Source: an uncultured Sphingomonadaceae bacterium
GTDB lineage: Bacteria; Pseudomonadota; Alphaproteobacteria; Sphingomonadales; Sphingomonadaceae
Assembly (NCBI GenBank): GCA_947493215.1
Contig: CANLQE010000001.1
Span: 186,001-250,000, forward strand
Length of the DNA stretch: 64,000 nt
Direction of reading: 5' to 3'
Shown here: piece after piece, positions 45,048-53,372 of the stretch
How positions within the stretch are numbered: position 1 is the stretch's first letter
Layout: each line of letters starts with the position of its first letter
Translations under genes and position numbers: made by a program
Notes under the pieces: model-generated
Database searches by the model: none
The model's input: only the letters and a program-made list of their open reading frames with translations
Told to the model about the DNA's origin: nothing

Positions 45048-46072
45048 TGATCAACACAGAAGGCATGGTGGCGGAAACCGCAGCGAAAATTTACACTGAC
45101 TTGTGCGGACGCGAAGTACCGCATGAAGCCGAGGCCGGCAACTATCCCCAGACCTTGTGGGATGCGCTGGCCGAAAACGGCCTGCCACTGGCATGGGTCA
45201 GCGAAGAAAATGGCGGCTTTGGTGCCGATTATGATGAAGTGTTCGGAGCCATCTGGGTCTCCGCAGAAGCCGCATCGCCAGTGCCCTTTGCCGAAACATT
45301 GATTGCCAACTGGCTGCTCGACCGGGCCGGTATCACCATCCCTGACGGCGCTTCCACTTTCGCGTTTCTCGAGGGCAAAACAGCCAGCATTCCCTTCGCC
45401 GAACCGGCCGGTCATGTGGCGGTCTATGATACCGGCAAGAACGAGATTGCCCTCTACAAAACCGCCGATGCTTCGGCTGCTGATGGGCAAGCATTGTCAC
45501 CCGATAGCGATAGGCGTCTGGACTTCTCCACCGCGACGCCGGTTGCCAGCGCTGCGACCAACCTGTCCCGGCGTGCGGTTGAGGCATTGATCCTTACCGT
45601 CCGCGCGGTGCAAATGGCCTCGGCCATCGAAGCCGCACTGAACCTTTCCATCGCCTATGTCTCGGACCGCGAACAATTTGGGCGGCCATTGTCGAAATTT
45701 CAGGCGATCCAGCATCAATTGGCGGTTGCTGCATCCGAGAGCGCGGCCGCGACCATGGCCGCGACTCAGGCGGCCAGCGCGCTCGCCCGTAACGCTGATG
45801 ATCCGGAAAAAGCATGGCATGAGGCGGTGGTCGCCAAGGTCCAGATCGGTCATAGCGTCGAAGCGGTCACCGTGCCCTTCCATCAGGTGCATGGCGCGAT
45901 GGGTTATACGCAGGAATATGATCTCCACCATTATACCCGCCGCCTATGGGCCTGGCGCGATGCGCTAGGTAATGAGCATCATTGGTCCAAAACACTGGGC
46001 GCTGAGCTTGCCGTAACGTCACCGGACCAGATTTGGAAAGGCGTGACAACCGGCGCCTGGATTGCTAGTTAA
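45047..46072 (+). CDS. Acyl-CoA dehydrogenase, short partner subunit
   Basis: This 341-residue protein has a shortened N-terminal half and the ACAD C-terminal helical domain: DREQFGRPLSKFQAIQHQLA and HQVHGAMGYTQEYDLHHYTRR. The N-terminal region is weaker. It starts on the stop of the first ACAD gene, so a heteromeric pair is likely, as reported for alpha2beta2 ACADs of steroid side-chain degradation. Its stop overlaps the box at 46068-46085. Confidence 0.83.
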   Translation: MINTEGMVAETAAKIYTDLCGREVPHEAEAGNYPQTLWDALAENGLPLAWVSEENGGFGADYDEVFGAIWVSAEAASPVPFAETLIANWLLDRAGITIPDGASTFAFLEGKTASIPFAEPAGHVAVYDTGKNEIALYKTADASAADGQALSPDSDRRLDFSTATPVASAATNLSRRAVEALILTVRAVQMASAIEAALNLSIAYVSDREQFGRPLSKFQAIQHQLAVAASESAAATMAATQAASALARNADDPEKAWHEAVVAKVQIGHSVEAVTVPFHQVHGAMGYTQEYDLHHYTRRLWAWRDALGNEHHWSKTLGAELAVTSPDQIWKGVTTGAWIAS

Positions 46073-46085
46073 CTGCCCGATTAAA
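46068..46085. promoter_or_regulatory. GTTAA-N8-TTAAA operator-like box (flavin oxidoreductase)
   Basis: GTTAA-CTGCCCGA-TTAAA starts inside the stop of the acyl-CoA dehydrogenase and lies 61-78 bases before the flavin oxidoreductase ATG at 46146. Four of five left-arm bases fit the palindrome. Confidence 0.45.
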
Positions 46086-46145
46086 CCGATTCTTGGAGCA
46101 ACGCCTATCGTCTCCAATCATTCCAACGCAAGAGGACATAATCCC

Positions 46146-47123
46146 ATGAAAACACGCATCACAGAGCTTTTCGGCATCGAACATCCGATCATTCAGGGCG
46201 GGATGCATTATGTGGGATTTGCGGAACTTGCTGCAGCAGTGTCCAATGCCGGCGGCTTGGGGATTATCACGGCGCTGACCCAGCCTTCTGCCGAAGCTTT
46301 GGCCAATGAAATTGCCAAATGCAACGACATGACTGACAAACCCTTTGGCGTAAACCTGACCTTCCTGCCTGTGGTCAATGCCCCGGACTATGAGGGCATG
46401 GTCAAGGCGATTATCGAAGGCGGCGTCAAAGTTGTCGAGACCGCTGGTAACAATCCTGTGCAGGTGCTGCCTGCTCTTCATGATGCCGGCATCAAGGTCA
46501 TCCATAAATGCACCGCCGTTCGCCATGCTCTGAAAGCCCAATCCATTGGCTGTGACGCGGTTTCCGTTGATGGTTTCGAATGCGGTGGTCACCCGGGTGA
46601 AGATGATATTCCCAACATGATCCTGCTGCCCCGTGCTGCCGATGAGCTGGATATTCCCTTTGTCAGCTCTGGCGGACAGGCTGATGCCCGTTCGCTCGTA
46701 GCATCGCTCGCCATGGGTGCAGAGGGCATGAACATGGGCACCCGCTTCATCGCAACGAAAGAAGCGCCAGTACATCAAAATGTCAAAGACGCGATTGTCG
46801 CCGCCAGCGAACTGGACACGCGCCTCGTGATGCGGCCCCTGCGCAATACCGAGCGTGTGCTGAACAATCCTGCGGTCGAAAAGCTGCTGGAAATCGAAAA
46901 GGAAAAAGGCGCCGAATTGCAATTTACCGATGTCATCGAGCAAGTGGCGGGTGTCTATCCCAAAATCATGCTGGAAGGCGACATGGACATCGGCGCATGG
47001 AGTTGCGGCATGGTTGCAGGTCTGATCAATGATATTCCCACCTGCAAGGAATTGATCGACGGCATCATGAAAGATGCCGACGAGATCATCAACGGTCGAC
47101 TCAAGGGCTTCCAAGCCGCCTAA
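46146..47123 (+). CDS. NAD(P)H-dependent flavin oxidoreductase / nitronate monooxygenase family
   Basis: This 325-residue TIM-barrel FMN protein has IIQGGMHYVGFAELAAAVSN and the active-site segment GFECGGHPGEDD with the conserved His, then GGQADARSLVASLAMGAEG. Family members oxidise nitronates, but in catabolic clusters related ones act on acyl-CoA intermediates or propionate-3-nitronate, so the reaction is not fixed. ATG 46146 with AGAGGAC upstream. A box at 46068 lies in its promoter region. Confidence 0.82.
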   Translation: MKTRITELFGIEHPIIQGGMHYVGFAELAAAVSNAGGLGIITALTQPSAEALANEIAKCNDMTDKPFGVNLTFLPVVNAPDYEGMVKAIIEGGVKVVETAGNNPVQVLPALHDAGIKVIHKCTAVRHALKAQSIGCDAVSVDGFECGGHPGEDDIPNMILLPRAADELDIPFVSSGGQADARSLVASLAMGAEGMNMGTRFIATKEAPVHQNVKDAIVAASELDTRLVMRPLRNTERVLNNPAVEKLLEIEKEKGAELQFTDVIEQVAGVYPKIMLEGDMDIGAWSCGMVAGLINDIPTCKELIDGIMKDADEIINGRLKGFQAA

Positions 47124-47125
47124 TC

Positions 47126-47911
47126 ATGGAACCCTATCAACCGCTAAGCCGCTCCATTGCTGGGAAGAAAGCCATTGTCACTGGTGCCGCCAGCGGTATG
47201 GGCCGTGCCACAGCGCATCTGTTTGCATCTGAAGGCGCAGTGGTTGCCGTAACCGATCTGGATCAGGGGCGGTGCGACGCCGTTGTCGAAGAAATAGCGG
47301 CAGCCGGTTATAGCGGCTCGGCCGAGGCCTGGTCCCTGGATGTTAGCAATCCTGACATTATCAAGGCGGTTGTTTCCGATATCGCTCAAGCATTTGGTGG
47401 CATAGATATACTCGTCAACAATGCCGGCTTCGCGATTCCCGCGGATGTTGCACAAGAAAGCTACGAGGATAGCTGGGAACCAACTCTGGCTGTCATGCTG
47501 GCGGCTCACCAGCGGATGATCCGCGCTGCCCTGCCCCATCTCAAGCAGGCCGAGCATCCGAGGATAGTCAATATCGCGTCAACCGAAGGGTTGGGAGCAT
47601 CACCGGGCAACAGCCCTTATGTCGCCGCCAAACATGGCGTGATTGGATTGACGAAAGGCCTAGCGGTCGATCTCGGCCGTGACGGCATCACCGTCAATTG
47701 CATCTGCCCCGGACCGATCCGCACGGGCATTACCGATGCAATTTCGGAGTAGCATAAGACCATCTACGCCAAACGCCGGGTAGCGCTGCGCCGCTATGCA
47801 ATACCGGAAGAGGTTGCCCATATGACTTTGTCCTGTGTGCTGCCGGCCGCCAGTTTCCTGACTGGTGCTGTTATTCCGGTCGACGGCGGTCTTACGGTCA
47901 AAAATGCATGA
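47126..47911 (+). pseudogene. Short-chain dehydrogenase interrupted by an in-frame amber codon
   Basis: The frame has 261 codons plus the final TGA, typical for an SDR, but codon 209 is TAG (47750-47752). Before it are the cofactor motif TGAASGMGRATA, VNNAG, and the catalytic Ser/Tyr/Lys in ASTEGLGASPGNSPYVAAK. After it the frame continues with SDR-like sequence including RYAIPEEVAHM and the C-terminal GAVIPVDGG. The break sits where SDRs usually have a Glu-rich loop (ISE-stop-HK); a single base change from GAG would explain it. A 208-residue product could still bind NAD but lacks the C-terminus. Sequencing error, amber read-through or recent inactivation are the options. Confidence 0.85.
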
Positions 47912-47938
47912 AGCCTCCGGGATTGAGTCCAGAGGCTT
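47911..47938 (+). terminator. Terminator after the SDR gene
   Basis: AAGCCTC and GAGGCTT pair around a 14-base loop, followed by CTGCTTTTA. It starts at the last base of the SDR stop and closes the plus-strand run, with the RcnB-like gene facing it. Confidence 0.65.
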
Positions 47939-47964
47939 CTGCTTTTATCTGATCATGTCTGCAA

Positions 47965-48360
47965 TTAGCGCAATATCGCGTTGCCGATCACCGCTCCGAT
48001 AATGCCGCTGGTTATCCCAACTAATACGGCATCATTTCCAGACCGAACCCAGCGATAACCCCGTGGTGCGTTTGACAAACGGTAAGCGCGCGGGTTGCTG
48101 ATGACCCTGTAATTTACGGCATGGCGGCGATCAAAGCGCTGACCTTGGGTCCAGCGTTTCTGACTCACGACATGCCGTGTTTTGGAAACATTCCGCACCG
48201 CATTATTTTTCACTGTTGTCGTCTTGGTAACAACGCGCTTTCCGTGCTTGCTGGTCGTCGTTTTCTTGACCGTCTTATGCGTTGCGGCCTCAGCCTGTGT
48301 TGCAAATATGGGCGATACAACCATTGTTGATGCAGCCAATATCATCAGAATCTTTTTCAT
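47965..48360 (-). CDS. Small exported RcnB-family protein
   Basis: This 131-residue protein has a Sec signal (ILMILAASTMVVSPIFATQAEA), a Lys/Thr/Val-rich linker and the RcnB-type C-terminal unit RLSNAPRGYRWVRSGNDAVLVG followed by a hydrophobic IGAVIGNAIL tail. RcnB proteins are periplasmic and were linked to Ni/Co homeostasis in E. coli; that role is not shown here. ATG 48360 has GAGG at a suitable distance; an adjacent ATG at 48363 is too close to it. A second RcnB-like gene is at 2193. Confidence 0.75.
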   Translation of the reverse strand: MKKILMILAASTMVVSPIFATQAEAATHKTVKKTTTSKHGKRVVTKTTTVKNNAVRNVSKTRHVVSQKRWTQGQRFDRRHAVNYRVISNPRAYRLSNAPRGYRWVRSGNDAVLVGITSGIIGAVIGNAILR

Positions 48361-48363
48361 CAT

Positions 48364-48666
48364 AAACTCCTCTTCTACGCGGCGCCAACTGCGGCGTCAG
48401 AAGCAGTTATGGCGAAAAGCCGTCGCAGAAATTTGTCGGATTCCGGTTTTATTGTATCAAATTGTCGTGAAGAGGCAGAGTTGTTCATCTGGCAATCAGC
48501 TCTGCTAGCCTGATGAACGTTTGAGGAGTTAAAGCATATTAATCTGCCAGTTTGGATTGATTTGGACAAATTACTGTTTATCCAGTCATTATTGGTTTTT
48601 TAGCGAATTTCTGGTTATCTTTTACTTTAAAGATTGTAGCATATTTTCCAGTATCAGGGGGTAGTG
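48364..48666. other. Intergenic region, 303 bases, AT-rich
   Basis: Divergent promoter region of the RcnB-like gene and pspA. The part near pspA (48540-48650) is markedly AT-rich. A weak GC hairpin lies at about 48380-48400. No specific regulatory sequence could be recognised. Confidence 0.4.
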
Positions 48667-49347
48667 ATGGCAGAAGCTTTTTACATGCGTGCCAAGCGCG
48701 TCGTTTCGGTAGGCATTGAGGAGACCTTGGATAAAGTGGAACGTGCGTCCGGAACGAGCCTGATGCGCCAGGCTATCCGCGAGGTAGATCATGCCATTGA
48801 CAAGGTTCAGCGAGAGATTGATGACGCTAACGACCGAAAAGTGCAAGCCGCAAGCCAACAGCAATCCACGTTGAAGAACGCCAAACTATGGGGCGAAAAG
48901 GCTGTTTTTACCATATCGAAAGGCCGTGACGATTTGGCAGAAGGCGCGCTGTCGCGACAAATGGACCTGGAAGCACAATCAAAACGATTTGAAGATATTA
49001 AAGCCAGTTCCAAGAAAGAATCAGAACGGCTCCAAGAATCCCTGACAGCGCTTAAGGCTCGTCGTGACGAGATGAACCAGGAGCTTCGAGAATTTGAAAA
49101 AGCCATACGCGAAACGCAATTGGGCGGGACAGACAAGGCGGATTTTGAAAGGTCCATCGAACGAAAAGTTGAAAATGCGCAACGGACATTTGACCGGTCC
49201 ATGGGGCTGGTAGCAGAAGTTGAAGGCAGCAGCGTCGATAGCGCATTCGCCAAGAGTGCGGCCGAGATTGACAAGTTGCAACGCGACTCAGAGATTGAAG
49301 AACGCATGGCTGCACTCAAAAAATCAGCCAAAAGCAAAGGTAAATAG
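48667..49347 (+). CDS. PspA/IM30-family protein
   Basis: This 226-residue protein is mostly long coiled-coil helix (about 25-215), rich in Glu, Lys, Arg and Gln, with the PspA/IM30 N-terminal amphipathic helix (AKRVVSVGIEETLDKVE). PspA binds and stabilises stressed inner membranes in E. coli. Here no pspBC genes or PspF-type activator are adjacent; a CPBP protease gene follows. ATG 48667 has AGGGGG upstream. Confidence 0.8.
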   Translation: MAEAFYMRAKRVVSVGIEETLDKVERASGTSLMRQAIREVDHAIDKVQREIDDANDRKVQAASQQQSTLKNAKLWGEKAVFTISKGRDDLAEGALSRQMDLEAQSKRFEDIKASSKKESERLQESLTALKARRDEMNQELREFEKAIRETQLGGTDKADFERSIERKVENAQRTFDRSMGLVAEVEGSSVDSAFAKSAAEIDKLQRDSEIEERMAALKKSAKSKGK

Positions 49348-49366
49348 CCGGGATCGTGAGCAACGA

Positions 49367-49477
49367 TTGAAAGATTTTCAGGCGGCCAATTCGAGGGCGG
49401 GACTGATCGAAACAGAGGCGCTATTGGTCGAATTATCAAATCGCGATAGGCGCCAAGGCGATAGCATATCAGGATGA
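49367..49477 (+). CDS. Possible small protein between pspA and the CPBP gene
   Basis: A reading frame from TTG 49367 to TGA 49477 encodes about 36 residues (LKDFQAANSRAGLIETEALL and NRDRRQGD within it), largely amphipathic helix. Its stop overlaps the ATG of the CPBP gene (ATGA), as coupled genes do. A GTG at 49356 in another frame opens with four codons and a stop, so a frameshift here would give a longer product. Without homologues it is uncertain. Confidence 0.3.
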   Translation: MKDFQAANSRAGLIETEALLVELSNRDRRQGDSISG

Positions 49478-50274
49478 AAATTTTTCCCAGGGCCTTCCAA
49501 CCCCAACGCTATCCTTTGCTGCTACCAATTATTCTTGTGGCTGGCAGCATATTGCTGTTCAAACTCGCTGGTCTTTATTCATATTCATCGCGTTTTACCG
49601 AAGACATGGTCCACAGCAGTTTGCAAATGCTGCTCTGCATTGCTGTCATCGCATTGTTGAGACGGTTTGAGCTATTTGGCGCAACTGGGCTGAATAACCC
49701 TATCCGCAATTGGCCGCGAAACTGGCCGTTCGCTGTTGTACCGATGGCATTAATTGGACTGATCAACCTATTATCTGTCGATTGGAATGCGCTTACCTTC
49801 GATGCTGTTCGGGTGACCGGATGGATTTACAACAGCGTTTCCACGGGATTGTTCGAAGAAATATTGTTGCGGGGATTCTGCTTCTATTTTCTTTATCGTT
49901 GTTGGCAAGAGCGCAAGAACGCCATCTTTCTGGCGGCATTGGCCCAGGCGCTTATCTTTGGCATTGCCCATTTGTCCAACTTGCAAAATTCCCCCGTGGG
50001 AGATGTTGTACCGCAAGTGATCTATGCGACCCTTTTGGGCATCGGATTTGCCGGTATCACCGTCTATACGAAATCTATCTGGCCAACAATTGCGATCCAC
50101 AGCTTTATCAATGCCATGGGCGATCTGGATAATTTCTTCGGTCCCGAAATAGCTGATAGTGCCGGTGACCCATCGGGATATATTGTGGCGATCGTGATCA
50201 TATTCTGCGTTGCCACCGTTCCCGGACTCTATTTGTTACGACTTGGTCAAAAGCGACTCTTGGTCGATCCGTGA
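49474..50274 (+). CDS. CPBP-family intramembrane glutamic protease
   Basis: This 266-residue membrane protein has about seven hydrophobic segments and the CPBP/Abi motifs: FEEILLRG (Glu-Glu-x3-Arg), FGIAH and HSFIN. These are the active-site motifs of the Rce1-type intramembrane proteases. Its place after pspA suggests a role in membrane stress, but no substrate is known. Confidence 0.85.
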   Translation: MKIFPRAFQPQRYPLLLPIILVAGSILLFKLAGLYSYSSRFTEDMVHSSLQMLLCIAVIALLRRFELFGATGLNNPIRNWPRNWPFAVVPMALIGLINLLSVDWNALTFDAVRVTGWIYNSVSTGLFEEILLRGFCFYFLYRCWQERKNAIFLAALAQALIFGIAHLSNLQNSPVGDVVPQVIYATLLGIGFAGITVYTKSIWPTIAIHSFINAMGDLDNFFGPEIADSAGDPSGYIVAIVIIFCVATVPGLYLLRLGQKRLLVDP

Positions 50275-50292
50275 GTCAGCCTGACGGCCACC

Positions 50293-50967
50293 TCACGCAC
50301 CATATTCATCATGCCGCTTGTCCCAGAACATCTCTCCCTTCGGCCAGCCTTCAGGGGTGACTTCCCAAGGCTCCTGACGGCCATAAGGTGTGAGATCTAG
50401 CCAGGTCCAGTGGCTGCCCAAATGCTCGACACCGCGCTGATCCGTATAATAGGTGCGGTAAATATCTTCCCCGTTACGCAGAAAAACGCTGGCAACGTGA
50501 TTCTCGCCTTCGTCGTTCGTCGCGTTGAAGTCATAGTTGAAATCGCTACCGAAGGATGAAACCCACGGCAGATCCCAACCCATGCGCTTCTTATATCGCA
50601 CAAGCTTCTCCAACGGCGCGCGTGAAACCAGTATAATAGATGTATCCCGCGCATGCAGATGGGCCGGATGAGACATGGCGTCGGTCACCCATGAACAGCC
50701 CGGGCAACCCGCTTCGGCATCCGGCGCAAACATGAAATGATAGACAATTAACTGTTTTCGGCCATCAAACAGGTCGAGCAAGCTGACCTTGCCATCCTTG
50801 CTCTCAAACACATAGTCTTTCTCTACTTTCACCATCGGCAATTGTCGCCGCATCGCATTAACGGCATCCTGTGCTCTGGTCAGTTCCTTTTCTTTCACGC
50901 GGAGCTTTTCGATGGCGGCCTGCCAATTTTCCTCGGTGACAATATCCGGTAGCGCTTGCTCTCCCAT
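50293..50967 (-). CDS. DUF899 thioredoxin-like protein
   Basis: This 224-residue protein has the DUF899 core with AEAGCPGCSWVTDAMSH (CxxC, residues about 87-103), a thioredoxin-like fold, and a DLTPYGRQEPWE-type C-terminus. Function is unknown; a thiol-linked role is likely. ATG 50967 has GGGAGGATC upstream and is preferred to an ATG at 50985. It is separated from the nitrilase gene by 76 bases. Confidence 0.82.
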   Translation of the reverse strand: MGEQALPDIVTEENWQAAIEKLRVKEKELTRAQDAVNAMRRQLPMVKVEKDYVFESKDGKVSLLDLFDGRKQLIVYHFMFAPDAEAGCPGCSWVTDAMSHPAHLHARDTSIILVSRAPLEKLVRYKKRMGWDLPWVSSFGSDFNYDFNATNDEGENHVASVFLRNGEDIYRTYYTDQRGVEHLGSHWTWLDLTPYGRQEPWEVTPEGWPKGEMFWDKRHDEYGA

Positions 50968-51043
50968 TTGATCCTCCCAAATCATAAATCTGTTGAGAAG
51001 CCAATATTAGCATATCTGGACGAGTCAGACGATTCCTGGCCCT

Positions 51044-51991
51044 TTAATCCGTCCGGACATTTTTCTGCGCGGCAATATTTGCTTTCAGTTCAAACACATC
51101 GGGCCGTGCATAATGGCCTGCTACATCCATATCGAACTTACCGCGCGTCCGGTCGTCCAAATCGATTTCAGCGGTTAGCAAAGTCTCTTCGCCAAATATT
51201 GGCCCAGCCAGTAGCGCGCCTGACGGCGCGACAATGCAGCTGCCGCCATTGATCAAAACGACATCGGGATCATTACCTTGGGCCGCATCAAATTGCTCCA
51301 CGCCTAACCCGATCATCCCGCGTTCCAAATATTGGCAGGCAGAAAGAACAAAGGCGCGACTTTCCAGTGCGATGGTCTGCATGGTCGGCAGCCAGACCGG
51401 GCGATCATCTACAGTAGAGACACAATAGAAATCAGGCTGCGCGTCATAATAATAGCTGCGTAGCAGCGGCATGTAGTTTTCCCAGCAGATCGCGCTGACC
51501 AGCCGACCGGCGCTGCTTTCCATAACCGGTAAATCGCTGCCGTCACCCTGTCCCCAGATCAGTCGCTCCATTGCGGTGGGAACCAGCTTGCGGTGGATGC
51601 CCAGCAGCGATCCGTCGCGTTCAAAACCGAAGGTCGAGCAATAGAGCGTCGCCCCTTTTCGCTCAATAGCCCCGACAACCACAGCAATGTCATTGGCTGC
51701 GACCGCTTCGCTCAGCGCTTCAAATTCGGGTGAACCCAATTCGACCGCATTGTCCGAATAGAGCCGGAACATTTCCCGCCCGGCATCATTGCGTGATCCC
51801 ACCCGCACACCAAAATCCACGCCTTTTGGATAGCCGCCGACAAAGGCTTCGGGAAGCACCGCCAATTGGCTTTTGGCCGCTTTGGCATCCGACAATAGGT
51901 CTGCGAATTTGGTCAGGGTAGCCGGCGTATCGAAGGGGTCCGACCCGGCTTGCACGACGGAAACGATACGGCCTTTGGAAATGCTGGTCAC
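51044..51991 (-). CDS. Carbon-nitrogen hydrolase (nitrilase family)
   Basis: This 315-residue protein has the Glu-Lys-Cys triad of the family: LPEAFVGGYPKG, HRKLVPTAMERLIWG and SAICWENYMPL. The length and motifs are those of nitrilases acting on nitriles with release of ammonia. GTG at 51991 is used, with AAGGATAAG upstream. The alpha/beta hydrolase gene ends 19 bases before it, so the two are probably cotranscribed. Confidence 0.87.
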   Translation of the reverse strand: MTSISKGRIVSVVQAGSDPFDTPATLTKFADLLSDAKAAKSQLAVLPEAFVGGYPKGVDFGVRVGSRNDAGREMFRLYSDNAVELGSPEFEALSEAVAANDIAVVVGAIERKGATLYCSTFGFERDGSLLGIHRKLVPTAMERLIWGQGDGSDLPVMESSAGRLVSAICWENYMPLLRSYYYDAQPDFYCVSTVDDRPVWLPTMQTIALESRAFVLSACQYLERGMIGLGVEQFDAAQGNDPDVVLINGGSCIVAPSGALLAGPIFGEETLLTAEIDLDDRTRGKFDMDVAGHYARPDVFELKANIAAQKNVRTD

Positions 51992-52010
51992 GGCTTATCC
52001 TCTTTGTGCT

Positions 52011-52979
52011 TTAGGGAACATCCCACAAAGCTAGAACAGAGCGCAGAGCGGCAACAAATGCAAGCGGCTGATCAAGCATCAAATGATGTTCCGCCTTTGG
52101 CACAGCAATCATCGGGATATGGCTGCCACCTAGTTCCCGCAAATAGGCAGCGCTATCACCATCGAATAATTTGCTATTCTCACCATAGATAATCGCTAGC
52201 CGGTGTGGCAGGTCGGCGATCCGCTGCGGGGCTTGCATCCATTTGGCTTGATCGTTTTCGCTGCGGTGGAAAACCTTTGGGTTGAATTTCCAAGTCCAAC
52301 CGCCCTCCACCTGACGCATGCTGTGATAGGCCATATAGTCGAGCAGGAACGGGGTTTGTACATCCTGCGGCGGAGCCAAGACAAAGCGTCCACGCGCCGT
52401 CTCATAGTCGGGGTACACATTAGTCGGTCGGTCCGACTTGCCGGAACCCGGAGGACCGCCGCCACCCTTAAAATGCTCCATGAGTTTCTTTGGCCGCATA
52501 ATCATCAGGTCGCAGATAACCAGACCACCAAATCGCTCTCCGGCCAATTCCATTGCGGTAAGCGCGACACCAGAACCAAAGCTATGCGCAATAATCTTGG
52601 GTTTCACCGGCCCGGAAAAAAGATCCAACGCATCGGCAAGCGCGACCATGTCTTCCGCGCGTTGTGCGCCTTCAAACTCTGCTCCAATTTCGCTCTCGCC
52701 CATGCCAGCCAGATCATAGACGATAATGTCATAATCCTCGGCAAGAAACGGCGCGATGAAAGCAAAACAGCGCGCGTGAGCCAGAAAACCGTGCGTGAGC
52801 AGCAACGGCGGATTGCCGCGTTTGCCCCAGCGGAAATAATGAACCTTGTGCCCACCAACCTCAATAAGGGCTTCTTCACGCGGGACGTCCAGCGCTTCAG
52901 TAAACCAGGATGGCAGCTCTTGATCAGCAGACCAGAGATCGACAATATCGCCCCGGCCCGACGCTATTGGATCAGACAA
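52011..52979 (-). CDS. Alpha/beta-fold hydrolase
   Basis: This protein of about 322 residues has the alpha/beta hydrolase pattern: oxyanion region LLLTHGFLAHARC, VYDLAGMGESE, and the nucleophile elbow IAHSFGSGVALTAM (Ser in GxSxG-like HSFGSG); YGENSKLFDG and a late His (AEHHLML) complete the triad. An ester, lactone or C-C bond is the likely target. TTG 52979 (MSDPIASG...) is chosen; TTG 53000 is an alternative. Both overlap the end of the RidA-like gene. Confidence 0.8.
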   Translation of the reverse strand: MSDPIASGRGDIVDLWSADQELPSWFTEALDVPREEALIEVGGHKVHYFRWGKRGNPPLLLTHGFLAHARCFAFIAPFLAEDYDIIVYDLAGMGESEIGAEFEGAQRAEDMVALADALDLFSGPVKPKIIAHSFGSGVALTAMELAGERFGGLVICDLMIMRPKKLMEHFKGGGGPPGSGKSDRPTNVYPDYETARGRFVLAPPQDVQTPFLLDYMAYHSMRQVEGGWTWKFNPKVFHRSENDQAKWMQAPQRIADLPHRLAIIYGENSKLFDGDSAAYLRELGGSHIPMIAVPKAEHHLMLDQPLAFVAALRSVLALWDVP

Positions 52980-53370
52980 CCGCAATCGCCTCAATCTCAA
53001 TCATCAGACCCGGCCCTGCCAAAGCCGAGCAACCAATCGCGGTAAACGCCACCTGATGGCCTCCCAAAAAGGTCATTATGGGCGCGAAAGCCTCTGCACC
53101 CTTTTCTTCGGTATAATCGACAATGAAAGCACGCGCAGACACGATATTTTCAGGCCCGGCGCCGGCTGCAGCCAGTGCCTTGCCGAGATTGTCGGCGGCC
53201 AGTGCAGCCTGTTCTCCAATCGTTGCAGGCGGCGGATCACCCCCGGGGGTCCATGCCACTTGTCCGGAGATGAAAATCATCTTCCCCGGTGTGCAAGTAG
53301 TGACTTGAGAATAGCCCATCGCGCCAGCATCGGGCAGCGTATCCGGATTGATCCGCTCGATATCAGCCAT
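52972..53370 (-). CDS. RidA/YjgF-family protein
   Basis: This 132-residue protein has the Rid fold: ISGQVAWTPGG, QAALAADNLGKALAAAGA, and IEIEAIAVV at the end. The Arg that precedes this last strand in imine deaminases of the RidA type is absent (SALAGPGLM here), so it is likely one of the other Rid subfamilies, which are often found in catabolic clusters. It precedes the alpha/beta hydrolase and follows an enoyl-CoA hydratase by two bases. Confidence 0.8.
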   Translation of the reverse strand: MADIERINPDTLPDAGAMGYSQVTTCTPGKMIFISGQVAWTPGGDPPPATIGEQAALAADNLGKALAAAGAGPENIVSARAFIVDYTEEKGAEAFAPIMTFLGGHQVAFTAIGCSALAGPGLMIEIEAIAVV

Positions 53371-53372
53371 GG

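Noticed and set aside
46065-47114. 349-codon minus-strand frame opposite the flavin oxidoreductase gene
   Set aside because: The plus-strand product has clear FMN-oxidoreductase motifs across the same region. The antisense product has none and its frame edges follow the plus gene.
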